Below the pieces are notes generated by a model. The model searched no databases. It had not been told where the DNA came from and worked only from the letters and a program-made list of their open reading frames with translations. This document shows positions 37,212-48,400 of a stretch of 64,000 bases of DNA, in pieces; position 1 is the first letter of the stretch; the number at the start of each line of letters is the position of its first letter. The stretch comes from Tigriopus japonicus. Lineage: Eukaryota > Arthropoda > Copepoda > Harpacticoida > Harpacticidae. Both the position numbers and the translations under genes were made by a program. The DNA lies in the NCBI GenBank assembly GCA_010645155.1, contig JAAGOF010000199.1:93410-157409 (forward strand). Reading direction: 5' to 3'.

Positions 37212-40200
37212 CTACATATGATAGTTCCCGGCTCCATAATTGTATGTGTACGGATAGGGATATTGCATTCCATAATTGTCGTAGGGACCGCCCATTCCTT
37301 GAGGATGTTGCTTGCAATGGAATGATTTCTTATACAAGAACGCATGCCATTCATCGATCTCGCTCAGATCTCCAGGACCCCAAACATTGATGGGTCGAAC
37401 TAATTCCTTCGTTTTTCCCCGGGTAGCATACATGATGGTCATAATAAGGGCCACAATGGGGATTTGTAAGGCCACAACTAAAGTCAGGAACCAACCCACT
37501 CCATGGGCCCAATCTGAATAGTGGAGCTCTCCAGCTTGATATTGGAACGTGGGTGGGGTCCAATGCCAACAAGCGATGGCAAAGATCCCTGCCAGGATTA
37601 ATGGGATGATGGCCCAACAAATCTTAATCAGAATCGAAATCTTCACATTCAACATGAAATGAAGGTCGTCGGCAAAGCGTTGGACTCCATAGATCCACAT
37701 AACGGCGATGGTTTCGAAAATGGCCACCCACAGGACGCCTAATCCTCCACCATATGTGTCCATTAGGTCGAATATGAATTGACCCGAGAGGGAAACACAA
37801 GGTATGCTAAAAAAGGGAAATTCATTTTGTAGTAGATTTTTACTAATACTATTTTAGTCCAATGTAGGCCCAACTTCCATATCATTCCAGACAGTTTAGG
37901 TGAGAATTGAAAATTGAATCAGAATTAGAGTGAATCATTGATACCAGGGGTAGGCAACCGGTGGGCCGCGGCCCCAAGGGTGGTCTTTGGTGAGCCCAGG
38001 TGCTATGGGGAAAATCCAAAATAGTGGGCCTGCTAGACATACAAAGTTCTGTACTTGTGGGCCCAAAGCTCTTTGATCGTTAATTTGTGGGCCCTTGAAC
38101 CTACCAACGTCTGTTTGGTGGGCCCCTGACAACATGTAAACAAATTTGTGGGCCTTGACCCAAAAGTACTGGCCGACCCTTGATTTAGACAGACCATCTT
38201 TTGAAACAATGAGCTTCTTCTTCGTAAGCTGAACCAAGAAGCACTGGAATCATGGAGTGGGAGGCTGGCAATGAGAATGATGATTTCCAATAAGAACAAT
38301 TCACTTGCGTTCTTCTGCAAATGAGACCTTGTATATGTTGACAAGAATACGGCACGTATTTCAATTTTCAGCTCCATCGAACGTCGGAGACAAAAGTTAT
38401 GCTCTATCAAAGTTCAGTGCAAATCCTACCGAGAATGAATGAACTAGCCCTTTTGTGTTAATCGTTTTACCACAAAAGGGCGAGTTTATTCGTTCTATTC
38501 TCTCTTCAGTACATAAGTTCGAGAAGGCATAACTTTTCACTCCGGCATTCGATTGGGCTGAAATTTGAAATACGTGTTCTTCTCAATGCAAGCCAGGTCT
38601 CATTTGCAGAAGAACGCAAATGGTTTGTTTCTGCTGGAAATCACAATTCTCATTGCTAGCCTCTCACTCCATGATTTCCGTACTTCTTGGCTGAACGTGC
38701 TAGAAATGCGGTACGTACAACGAGGGTGGATATCAGAATATTGGTTTCAACAACAAACTTCACGGAGTGTTTACCGGGCCGGGTGTTTTAAAAGAACAGA
38801 AACAGTTAACCATGCCATCTATAAATCGGGATTGAAACCATATATTCACCTTCATCGCATAAGATTGGCCAAACACTTGGCTTGAAAAGGCAAAAAAGCA
38901 GCTTCTCCTTGGTTCAACATTTAAGAAACAGCGACTTTTATGAAGGTTCATTTCTGAAAACAAAGGCTCATGACTCCAGCTTTTTTCTTTTTCGAGAAAT
39001 TTGGTGGGAACCGAAATTAGGGCAAAACAACGAGACTAAAAGCTCATGACCGTTAAGATTTGTTATTGGCGAGGTCTGTTTGAGTTAGGAACATTTTTGT
39101 TAGATCAATCGTTTCCGAGTTACGGGCATGATTTGCTGTCCGTCAGTACTTTTGATTCCCAATTTCTAGGCGAGTTGGCATTTTTCTTCCAAAATCTAAA
39201 GGTAAGATTCCACTGGAATTGAAACAATCAAATTCGTACCTTAGTAGAAAGCTAACTATGCAAGCAGTCAAGCATGTTTTAGCTTTGTGTCGTCGAGTGA
39301 TTGGAAACGTATCGTAAATGGCCGTGAGGACCGTTTCCAAAAGGGCGAATTCCGAATCCAGTCCCAAGGTAAAGAGCATGAAGAAGAACAGGACAGCCCA
39401 AAGTTGCGGAATGGGCATGAGAGACACAGCTTGGGGATAAACAACAAAGGCCAAACCCTGTTTCTGCTTGACCACATCCTGAATATCATCCAATCCAAGT
39501 TTGACCTTCAGTGCTCCGAGAATGGAGAAGATGACAATACTGGCGATTATGCTCGTGACAAAGTCCAATGAGCTGATGATGAAGGCGTGATAGTGAACTT
39601 TCGTGCGGAATTTGTTGTACGATCCAAACATGATCAATCCACCCCAAGACACGGAAAGTGAAAAGAACATTTGCTCAGCGGCTAAACGCCAAACTGTGAT
39701 GTCCAGAAGCTTTTCCCAATCCGGAATGAAGAAGTACCTATTGACGTGATAAACATTGTTAAAATCCTATTTTGAAAAATCGCTTAGGATTATCCTTACT
39801 TGATCCCCTCCCAAGCTCCTTCCAACATCAATCCTCGAACGAGTAATATGATCAAAATCAGGTATGGAAACGTGGCGGTGAAATAGACCACTTTCCCACT
39901 GGATTTGATTCCTTTGGATAAGCACACGAAAACCACGGTCCATGAGATGAATAAAGCCAACAACAAGTCCCATTTGATGATGCCGATATTGCCGAATTCG
40001 GACAAGGCGTAGGTTCGATTCACGAGTTCATCCGTGGTCGAGTTGTACGATTCAGTGTAGGTCATCAGTGGAGCATTATGAAGGCCCAGGACAAACCTTT
40101 CCCAATACTGTTCCGAGGAGGGTTGACATCGTTGATCGGAATCCGAAGCTGAACACGACGAATTCGCATCAGTAGGGATATAGCATCTGAAAAAACGGGA

Positions 40201-43200
40201 GAATCTATGAATTTCAATGATTCTAGAGAGACATTCTTGGACCACTCACGTGGCTTTGTCAGCCCAGTCTTGATCACACGTGTCCCATGGTAATGTTGAT
40301 GAGAAGGAAAAGAACATGTAGTGGAGACAGTAGCCCATGACTACGTTGTAATAAATGGCTACTATTAACGAAAGGGTGCACATGGCAAACCCGACCCCAC
40401 GAGCAATTGGGGTCATTCGCCAGACCGAAAATGGTCCCAATTGAGAAAACTGTCCCAGAGCCACTTCCATGAAGTACATTGGTTTTCCTGGAACATGAAT
40501 AGGAGTTGTGCCTTTTCAAGTCGAATGCGTGATATCGTTTGAGCTTACCAACAATAAGGAGAAGGATAAAATATGGCAAGAGGAAGGCCGCTCCTCCGTT
40601 GACAAAGGCCAGGTACGGGAACCGCCAGACATTTCCAATGCCCACCGACAAGCCAATACACGAGAAAATGAATTCCCATTGGGATCCCCAATGATCGCGA
40701 TCCTCTTCAGTCTGATCCTCGAGATCTTCACCGGAAAATTTGAGATTACTTGTCGGTCTTGATCCGGCATCGCGGGTTAGACTGTGGCTGGAGTCTTGGT
40801 TGCCTGGTCGTCGACGAGATCCTGTATTGCGACCTACCAAATATAATTAGACACATTACAACACTTCGCTTTACTATTTAGTGCATATCTAGCTAATCTC
40901 AGATTATGTATTGATCTTTTCCGAGTCGCTTCTTTCTTTCCTATAATAGGTCGGTTGTTGAGGTAGTTTGGAAGTATGGCAAAAGCATGGGAGAAACATA
41001 GTGAGACGGAGTAGGAATAACCAAGTGTGATCATGTTTCGCTCCATAAGCTCCGTTTTTCTATGGCAAAAATGCAGCTGATGTAATGAAACCTGCTTGAG
41101 CATGGTTATTTTTACTCTGTCTCACTATGCTTCTCCCATACTATACTTCCAAACTACCTCAACAACCGACCTAGAATTTCCTAGTGGATGCTCAAAGAAA
41201 GGTCTACTTGCCCTGTCTCGCCACTAGACTGCAGTACCAAATAATTAGACCAGGGGTACAGTTTCAAGCAATTTCATTAAAATCTAAGCCTATAAATAAA
41301 ATCTAATTTTCTTTATTCCAAGCACTTCTTGTGTGCTTGATAAAAACTTGTCTCTGGTCGGTCCTAAGTAATCTACAAGCGGGACAAAAGAGATTGAAGT
41401 AGATGGCGTTTCGTTAAGACTGCATTCTTTATATGAAACTAAGTTTAGAAAATGTGAACTCACAAGATAAAAGGAAGTATCATGAAAGCACAACCAAAGA
41501 TGTACGTACATCATATAACCACTATCTTTCGGCACCTACAGTATACTATTGTAAGATGGTGGGTTTGTTCTACCGGTTTAATTTCGGTAAGGCACAAAAT
41601 ATTCTGATATCAATAGAAACTCTATTGTTTATCAAGTATTCTGATTTGCTGCAAATTTACCACTTTACCTCCCTGAAGACCGTTTTCGCACTTTAAAGAC
41701 AAGTGAGTCATTCTGACTTGATTCCCACCCCTTTCTGAGTAAGAGATGACTCCTGCGTCGAATTTCCGCCAACAGCGGTACAGTTAAACCAAATTAGATT
41801 GACGCCTTCCATTCTCGTTGTACTCGTAAAACATGAAAAAGAAATCCGTGGCAATTTTGTGTTCATTTGGGTAAACACCCGGCAGAAATGTATTTTTCAA
41901 TTTTGAACTTGCGAGTAGTCACATATTTCTGGCAAATAAAGTTTTTCGCCCCTAAATCACATATTTGCACAACTTCCCTTTATTTGTCATGTTTCGTTTA
42001 TTTTGCCACTATTGATCTTGAAACGCTCGCAACACATACAAAGCGAAATCGAAAATTTTACCTAAAAAGGAAATCGTTAATTCCAGACAAGTTTTTACTT
42101 TTCACCAAAATGTTTGACACATTTTGTTTTACTGCACATTTCTTTTGACATTTCAGCTGCTTATTTGTGAAAGCTTTGGGCTAAAGTGCAAAACCTTATT
42201 TCTTTGCCAGGAATCTACACCCCTAATTACAAGTTAAGGACAAAAAAGGAGACATTTCCCCCCAAACTCCCCCCGGTATGAAAAAGTAGTGTCGGCATTG
42301 TTTTTTTTTTTCATTTTGATTCCTGCTCGGAAACATTAAGGTTTTTGCTCCAAAATATTTAGTGTCATTTTGGGGTTATGATAGGTTATGGACCTAAACA
42401 AGTGTTTTCTTTTTGCGTCCAATGTTTAGTAAATGAGAATAAAAATCGAAACCTGGATATTTTATCTATCCCGTTAGAGCCTCATGAAAATATGTCTTTC
42501 TGCTCCGGTTCTTAATTTAAAAAAAACTTGCGAGTGTAAAATCATGGACCTTGAATTCATATTGATATGAACAATGGTACAATCAGGAGAAGAACGAATG
42601 GTTTTGTCGCAGCAGGAGCACTTACTTCATTCACTAGTTGACCAAATTAAAACGAATAAATGTTATGGACGGTCATTTGTGACGTGACGGTGAAAATAAA
42701 ACAAGATATTCGGAAAATTCAAACGCCAAACTAAATCACATTTCCAAGAATGTTCTTCTCTCGAAAGAATGTAGTTTTCTTCTGTCGAAGTAAATATGAA
42801 TAACTTTGAGGTAGTGGTAATTTGGCATACCAATTCTTTTTTATGCAAGTTCATGCAACATTCTTATGCAATTAAAATTTAAATTCGTCATTCCTAAATA
42901 AATGCCAAACCAACTATGAAATTCTTTCTCCAAAGCATTTTTTTTCTCGTCGTCACTCAGTTATTAGGTTCCACATTTTGTCCTAGTCGTCACCATAAGA
43001 TTTTCCCTTACATCCTCAAATGCTTTGAAATTTGACACTCTATTTCTTCAAACACCAGCAATACCTTTTTTTCTACCTTGCACTCTTCACATTTGAAGGA
43101 CCGTTGTTTGTGAACATACTAGTTTGCAACAAAAAGCTGAAAATGTGCCGGTATTGAATATGAATCATATTCAAGGCTAGAACGAGTTGTCCCAGGTGCA

Positions 43201-44287
43201 TAATTCAAAATCGGACTCACGCAAGTGATTCAAGTCAAATACACCGACTGACGGGCTAATCAGAAAGAAATTTCACGCTTGAACACGTCAATACAGTTTC
43301 CCCATTAACCACAAACTTCAAGGGTTAATCCGAATAATCCGAGCGTTAACCCTTATTAACATGTCCGTGAATTGAGTAGGAAAAGTCAAATCCTACCTTC
43401 AGATGATGTGTGAGTGTACGATGTTGGAACATAAGGATAAGTGTTCCTCCATTTGTCTTCAACAGTGGGACCTTCTGGGAAATAGGCATCGTAATTGGGA
43501 TCATAGGACCTCATGTAATGATGGTAACCTTCAGCACCGTAAGCGCTATTGTAAGGACCTCCATAGCTGAAAGAAAATATCAATCTTGTCGTACTGCTTC
43601 TTGGCATAATTTGGCATGCATCCATTCATTTGGCGAAGGTGAGCTTTTTGTACGGGATTGTAAGGATTATTGAATTCACCGCTGACAGGCTTGGCCCAAT
43701 TGAACACCCACTCCCATTGAAATTTGGCTTTGAATTTCAATTGGAATTGGCCATCTTCCCAATGATAATGATGATGATGTACGCGTACGTAATCTTGACT
43801 TAAACCAGGGTGGAGCACTTGAAACAATGTGGGATGGGGGGAAAACCCTCTCAATGAATCGTCTAGAATTCATTCGCAAGAATTGGCCAAATAATTGAAA
43901 GTCGTCATGACTTTCTTGAATTGATTAACGGTTTTTCAAGACGATGAGAGGACAGAAAAAAGGCTCTTTTCTTTCTTGAGAAACAGTAAGGGGGCTCAAG
44001 GATATTCGTCTACAAATTTATGCACTCAGCATTACGTATCTTTTTTTGCATATTTGCCATGATCCGAATGACTCGAGCACTTTTGGGAGGCCTTGAGCAC
44101 CCCCTCAGACCACTTAAGATGCAATTAATGTCTCACAAACTTACCCATAGTGAGGGTATCCACTAGCAGCACTGTACCCATAGATGGGAAAACCCGTTGG
44201 AGGATATTGAGATGTGGGAGCCGTGGGATAATAAACCGCTGGAGTGGCATAATCAAATCCACTCCGAGAATGTTTCCTGGACGGCAT
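37212..44287 (-). CDS. SLC6 sodium/chloride-coupled transporter, glycine-transporter-like, 771 aa
   Basis: Plasma-membrane symporter moving an amino acid with Na+ and Cl-. Seven exons: 44287..44145, 43566..43397, 40833..40549, 40487..40250, 40186..39800, 39737..39240 and 37806..37212; all junctions are GT-AG and phase-consistent. TM1 (about 158-180) carries [10 protein letters not shown]. The glycine where monoamine carriers have Asp argues for an amino-acid substrate. TM6 reads [14 protein letters not shown] (about 438-451), closest to glycine transporters as I remember them. The second extracellular loop has paired cysteines and N-glycosylation sites (NSS, NST, NRT). The last exon gives [11 protein letters not shown] and the final TMs. 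Unusual: the N-terminal tail is about 155 residues and its first two exons are rich in Tyr, Pro and Gly, as is the C-terminus ([18 protein letters not shown]). The substrate is inferred, not shown. The start ATG at 44287 is the most likely, but an upstream in-frame start is possible. Confidence 0.9.
37945..38182. mobile_element. hAT-type MITE (gtgggccc word family), 238 bp
   Basis: The left end CAGGGGTAGGCAACC and the right end, reverse-complemented, CAAGGGTCGGCCAG are classic hAT termini. The flanking 8-mers attgatac and atttagac match at 6 of 8 positions. The interior repeats gtgggccc about seven times. It lies in the last intron of the SLC6 gene. Confidence 0.75.
38228..38696. repeat. large foldback (hairpin) element
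   Basis: Two arms of about 220 bp face each other across a loop of a dozen bases at about 38452-38465 (cccttttgtg, then cacaaaaggg). The outer ends pair gaaccaagaagcac with gtacttcttggctgaac. Arm identity is high but imperfect. It lies 45 bp from the hAT MITE in the same intron. A transcript through it would form a long hairpin. Confidence 0.85.
40947..41173. mobile_element. TA-flanked foldback MITE, 227 bp
   Basis: TA dinucleotides bound inverted arms that start GGTCGGTTGTTGAGGTAGTT at both ends, and the arms remain similar for about 80 bp. The TA target suggests Tc1/mariner mobilisation. It sits in the second SLC6 intron, ending 114 bp from the acceptor of the TM1 exon. Confidence 0.85.
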
Positions 44288-45361
44288 GATGAAGATCTTG
44301 GTTTCTTGGGGACAACTCACATTCTTTTTCACACCATGAAAAACACCAAAACACTCCACTACCTCAACCCACCCAAAACAACTAAGCCCCCTTGTTCTTG
44401 GGAGGTTGGGTTTCAATTCAAAACGAGCCTCACACACTCCGTTTGGATGTAGGTATGTGTCTGTCTGTCTCTCCTCCCCATTCACAAGGGTCGCTTTGTC
44501 GACAAAGCCGATGGTTTAGGTCGTTGGTTTGGTGGGTCTTTCTGCTAAGATGCCCCCATCCATGCAACAAGTGGAGACCGTAACACCTTGAGGGGAAATT
44601 CCTGGGCAGGTGGGTTTGGCCAACTAACTCTCTCTGTGAGTACATCCATCCACGCACATGTGAGACTCAAAAAGCAAGCACTGTCGATCCAAGTCAGTTG
44701 CTCGTTGGGTTGGTTTGTTGGCCCCAAACTCTGGCAAACTTCTTGGCTCTTCACCTCATCAGGTTGGGGATGAAAGTGGTATGGATGTGTGTGTTGGGCC
44801 CATGAAGGTGAACGACTAACCCTCCACTCGATTCAGAAAGAAAAGATTCGAGCGAGCGAGAGCGGCAAACTCGCACACTACTATCCTATCCTGAATCGGT
44901 GATGAATCATGCGGCAGATTAGCTGGAAATCATCGCTTTTGATTTGACTAGAGCTACTAGGGAGATGGAGGCAACAGACTCTTGGAATTGGCTACAAATG
45001 ATGTTTTCCTTATGCGCAAGGATGCACTTGATTACACGGGAATATATCTTGAGAATTGGGATAACAAATGAGCGAGAGATAGGCTCTGAACGGGGTGAGA
45101 TGATGCAAATAGTAAAGACTCGGCAATTTGCTCCAGTTCATTATCAGATTGTAGATCTGAAATTGCCTGGCCCAAAATCCTGGACATTCAACGGTCTAAC
45201 TAACACGCCATTTATTAACCTGAATAAGTGAGTTCGAAAAAAATATCGTCCGACATTCTTGGCAATCTTAGATGGCCAGAACCCACCAATTACCTGGTTT
45301 AATTAAGGTGTCAAGGTTCATTAACGAGACCAACGATCGTATTAGATACTCCGAGATGAAC
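44288..45361. other. intergenic, SLC6 5' region and DNPH1 3' region
   Basis: About 1.1 kb between the DNPH1 stop side and the SLC6 start. No ORF is supported. It should hold the SLC6 promoter and 5' untranslated sequence; a GAG-rich stretch (gagcgagcgagagcgg) lies at about 44850. No TATA box is obvious. Confidence 0.4.
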
Positions 45362-45367
45362 TTTATT
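45362..45367 (-). terminator. poly(A) signal of DNPH1
   Basis: AATAAA on the minus strand, about 47 nt after the DNPH1 stop codon, a normal distance for the cleavage signal. Confidence 0.7.
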
Positions 45368-45413
45368 TCTCAGCGAAGTTGTGTTTGAAAATGAAAAAAA
45401 GCTTGGTGCGTAT

Positions 45414-48400
45414 TCATTTCTTGAAAAATCCTTCAAATATGGCATCAATGTCATCCTCGGAGTATTCCATCACGGTTCCGTGTGAATCCGGCATCCCAAG
45501 AATCATGGCGGACAATTCTGACGAAAGAAAGAAACAAGAGATCCCATCATCCATCCTGATTTCGTGTAATGCAGTATTTGTTTATCCGCATGGAAAAAAC
45601 GAGACCTTGGCCATCTTCATTCATGGTCGGATCATTGCGGCTTTATTCATTGGTCAGACAGGAAACATCAATCAAAAAGGCTTTATTATAATGTGGTCAT
45701 CTACCAGGGAAAGGTATCAAAGTGGAAACGCCATCACCTTCTATTTTAGAGCAATGGATTAAGTCGAGGTCTGTGGTTGATGGCGTCAAATTGTTTAATG
45801 ATCAATAGAGTCCGGATTCAAATGAGAGATTTGAAAAAAAGGGAAAAAAAAATATTTTGCAGATCTTATTTATTCAATGAATCCATTGTGTTGAAAGGAA
45901 CACAACTGAAAAGCAACCAACTGTTGCGCTTTAATACCAGTAACCAAAAGCTCTTTTGGTTACTTGTATTACTTGTATACTTGTTTTTGCTTTTTCCTTC
46001 TAAAAACACAATGTTTTTAGAAGGTAAAAGTTAACGGGAACATACTTTTTGCCCCCCAAAAACCTGAAGTAAGAATACTTTCATTTTCCAAATATTCTGT
46101 CTCTCTCTATCCCACAATCAATTGGGTTTTAGAGAAAAATGCCATAGAAAATGTTTTTTCTATTACTTAGTTTCGATTGAAACTTCCGGTTACGATTAGA
46201 AAATATTTCGGCAAGTCACTAGCTAGAATAGTTTATACAAAATAAAACTTAGATTACGAGGGTAATCATCGCGTGATTGTCAGAATGTCAACATAAGCAA
46301 TGATCCAAGGTTTTTTGGGACTACATGTTCGCAATAAAATGCATTCCAGTGTACGTATTTGGTTGAACAAAACTCACTCTTTCCTGGTTGAGGACGGTAC
46401 AAACAGAGAATCCGTTTGCCCATTGCCACGGCACTCCCAATTTCAAAACCCACGCCCAAAGAAGGCACGGTCACCTCAGCCACGACAACTAAATGATAAA
46501 AAAAATAACGCTTAATGAACGACATCAATCAGTAAACCCAGACTTTTTATACGCATGAGGCTTCCTTTGATGTATTTATACGTCAGCCATTAGAATGTTC
46601 GTTCAACCTTAATATATGATTGAGTAGGGCAAATGATGACAAAATACTTAAGATCATGCTCTTTGACGAGCCAGACGAAAGGCACAATATTGTCGTTATG
46701 TTTTATAAACTTAAAGATAACATTACCAAGAACTTGATGTACATGAATTCTTCCCTTTTGCTATTTTGGCACTGTAAACATAAACATTATTAAGAACAGT
46801 ATCATTTTTTGTTGGAAATTTTAAAAGACGAAATATGGGTATACTAAATGGTGTTACAGGGGCATCCTTAATGAACAAAAATCAAAGCTCATCAGATTTG
46901 GTTGTCGAATTCAAGACTCTTTTCTTAAGTGTTTTTAGAACTTCGAAGTTCCAGAGATGGTAAGACAGTAGTATTGTTCTGATTCCAAAAAGATAAACTA
47001 GAATAACGTTTTTAAGATAAAAAAACGTATTTAATTCAGTAAATAGTTTTGAGGGAGCTTAACTCTTCATTTTTAACTTTCTAGTGACCTGGATTTTGAA
47101 AAAAACGGAGTGTACTCAACACCAGCGAGCTAGTTTTACTTTGCTCAAGAACGCATTAGATTTCTTCCTTCTGAAATTAATTGGTTTTGATGGCCTCGTC
47201 GTCCAAAGAATTAAGTGTTAATCTGAGACAGGAACCCCTGATTTATACTATTATATAGGTTATCCCTGTCTGAGACTACGTTTGAGCATGGTTGTCAGTG
47301 ATTCAATCAGTCATTCAGCTTTAAATTGTGACTTGTTTACACCGCGAGGTGTCGTTTTGATCACTTGAGAGTGTGACAGCCTTACCTCAATCAGAGATTT
47401 TACTAATTTGATTAGTGCTGAATGACATGAAACATACGTATTTAAACCAGTAAAACTTTTTGGAGAAACTCATACAACATAGAAATTGTTCATACATGCT
47501 GCTTTCTTGAAATAAAATCTTTCCTCTATTTGGCCTTTATTGGAAATCTCCATCAAAGAACGCTTGCTTGAACTCACGCATGTGGATTGGAAAACAGGAT
47601 TCCTTTTGAAGTGACTTATTTTTGTTTTAGTGACCGCCTTCTTCTTTTATGAGACTTTCTCCAAGCCCAAAGAGGTCAGGTCCAAAACATTATTTCCCTA
47701 CAACTTACTTTATTGCCCTACAAATCATTTTATTGCCCTACCAATCGCTTTATTGCCCTATGAATGAATCATGTCTTTACAAATACATTTCAAACGCACA
47801 ATTACTAATACGTCTGAAGCCCCCATCTCATTGACGGGGAATGATCTAGTGAAGTAGTCGTGGTTGGTTTTTATTCTGTGCCACTGAGTAGCTAACATAC
47901 AACTGATGAACTTGAGGTGAAATGACCTAAGTCGAGTAGGCAAAGCATGCTAGTTGGATAGTACAAATATCCATCCTTAAACTGATTTTCAGGGTTGAAA
48001 AATTGTAACGGAAGTCCCAAAAAGGATAAGTTGGTCAACAAAATACCATATGCACCCACAAATGAAGGGAGTAATAGTCAAGATCTGACATCACTCGTTT
48101 CATTTTCATTGACGCCCCTAAGGCTGACGCCTAGGGCATAGATAAACTTACAGAAGAGGATGCGAAGACAGCTATTTGTTGTTGTTTTTGAGAGCCCAAT
48201 GAGGCCCTCTGGAGTGAACGATAGGGAAGTGTTATGGACTCAATATTCAATATTTTATGCTAAATCAGTGAACAAATTGTCTAGACATCTTTCTAGTTTG
48301 TATTTCTGTCTCTTAGAGATAATTAAATGCAACCCACTCTAGGGTAAATTACGTTCACCACTCATTATCAACCCTATTCAACTTATCCTGAAATACCAAT

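Noticed and set aside
40834..41103. ORF just upstream of SLC6 exon 3 as the N-terminus
   Set aside because: It lies over the foldback MITE; exons 43566-43397 and 44287-44145 join exon 3 in phase instead.
45379..45762. 127-codon plus ORF
   Set aside because: Antisense of DNPH1 exon 3 and its flank.
47220..47280. Short hairpin (gagacagg, then cctgtctgag) as a mobile element
   Set aside because: Too short, and no target duplication or second copy.
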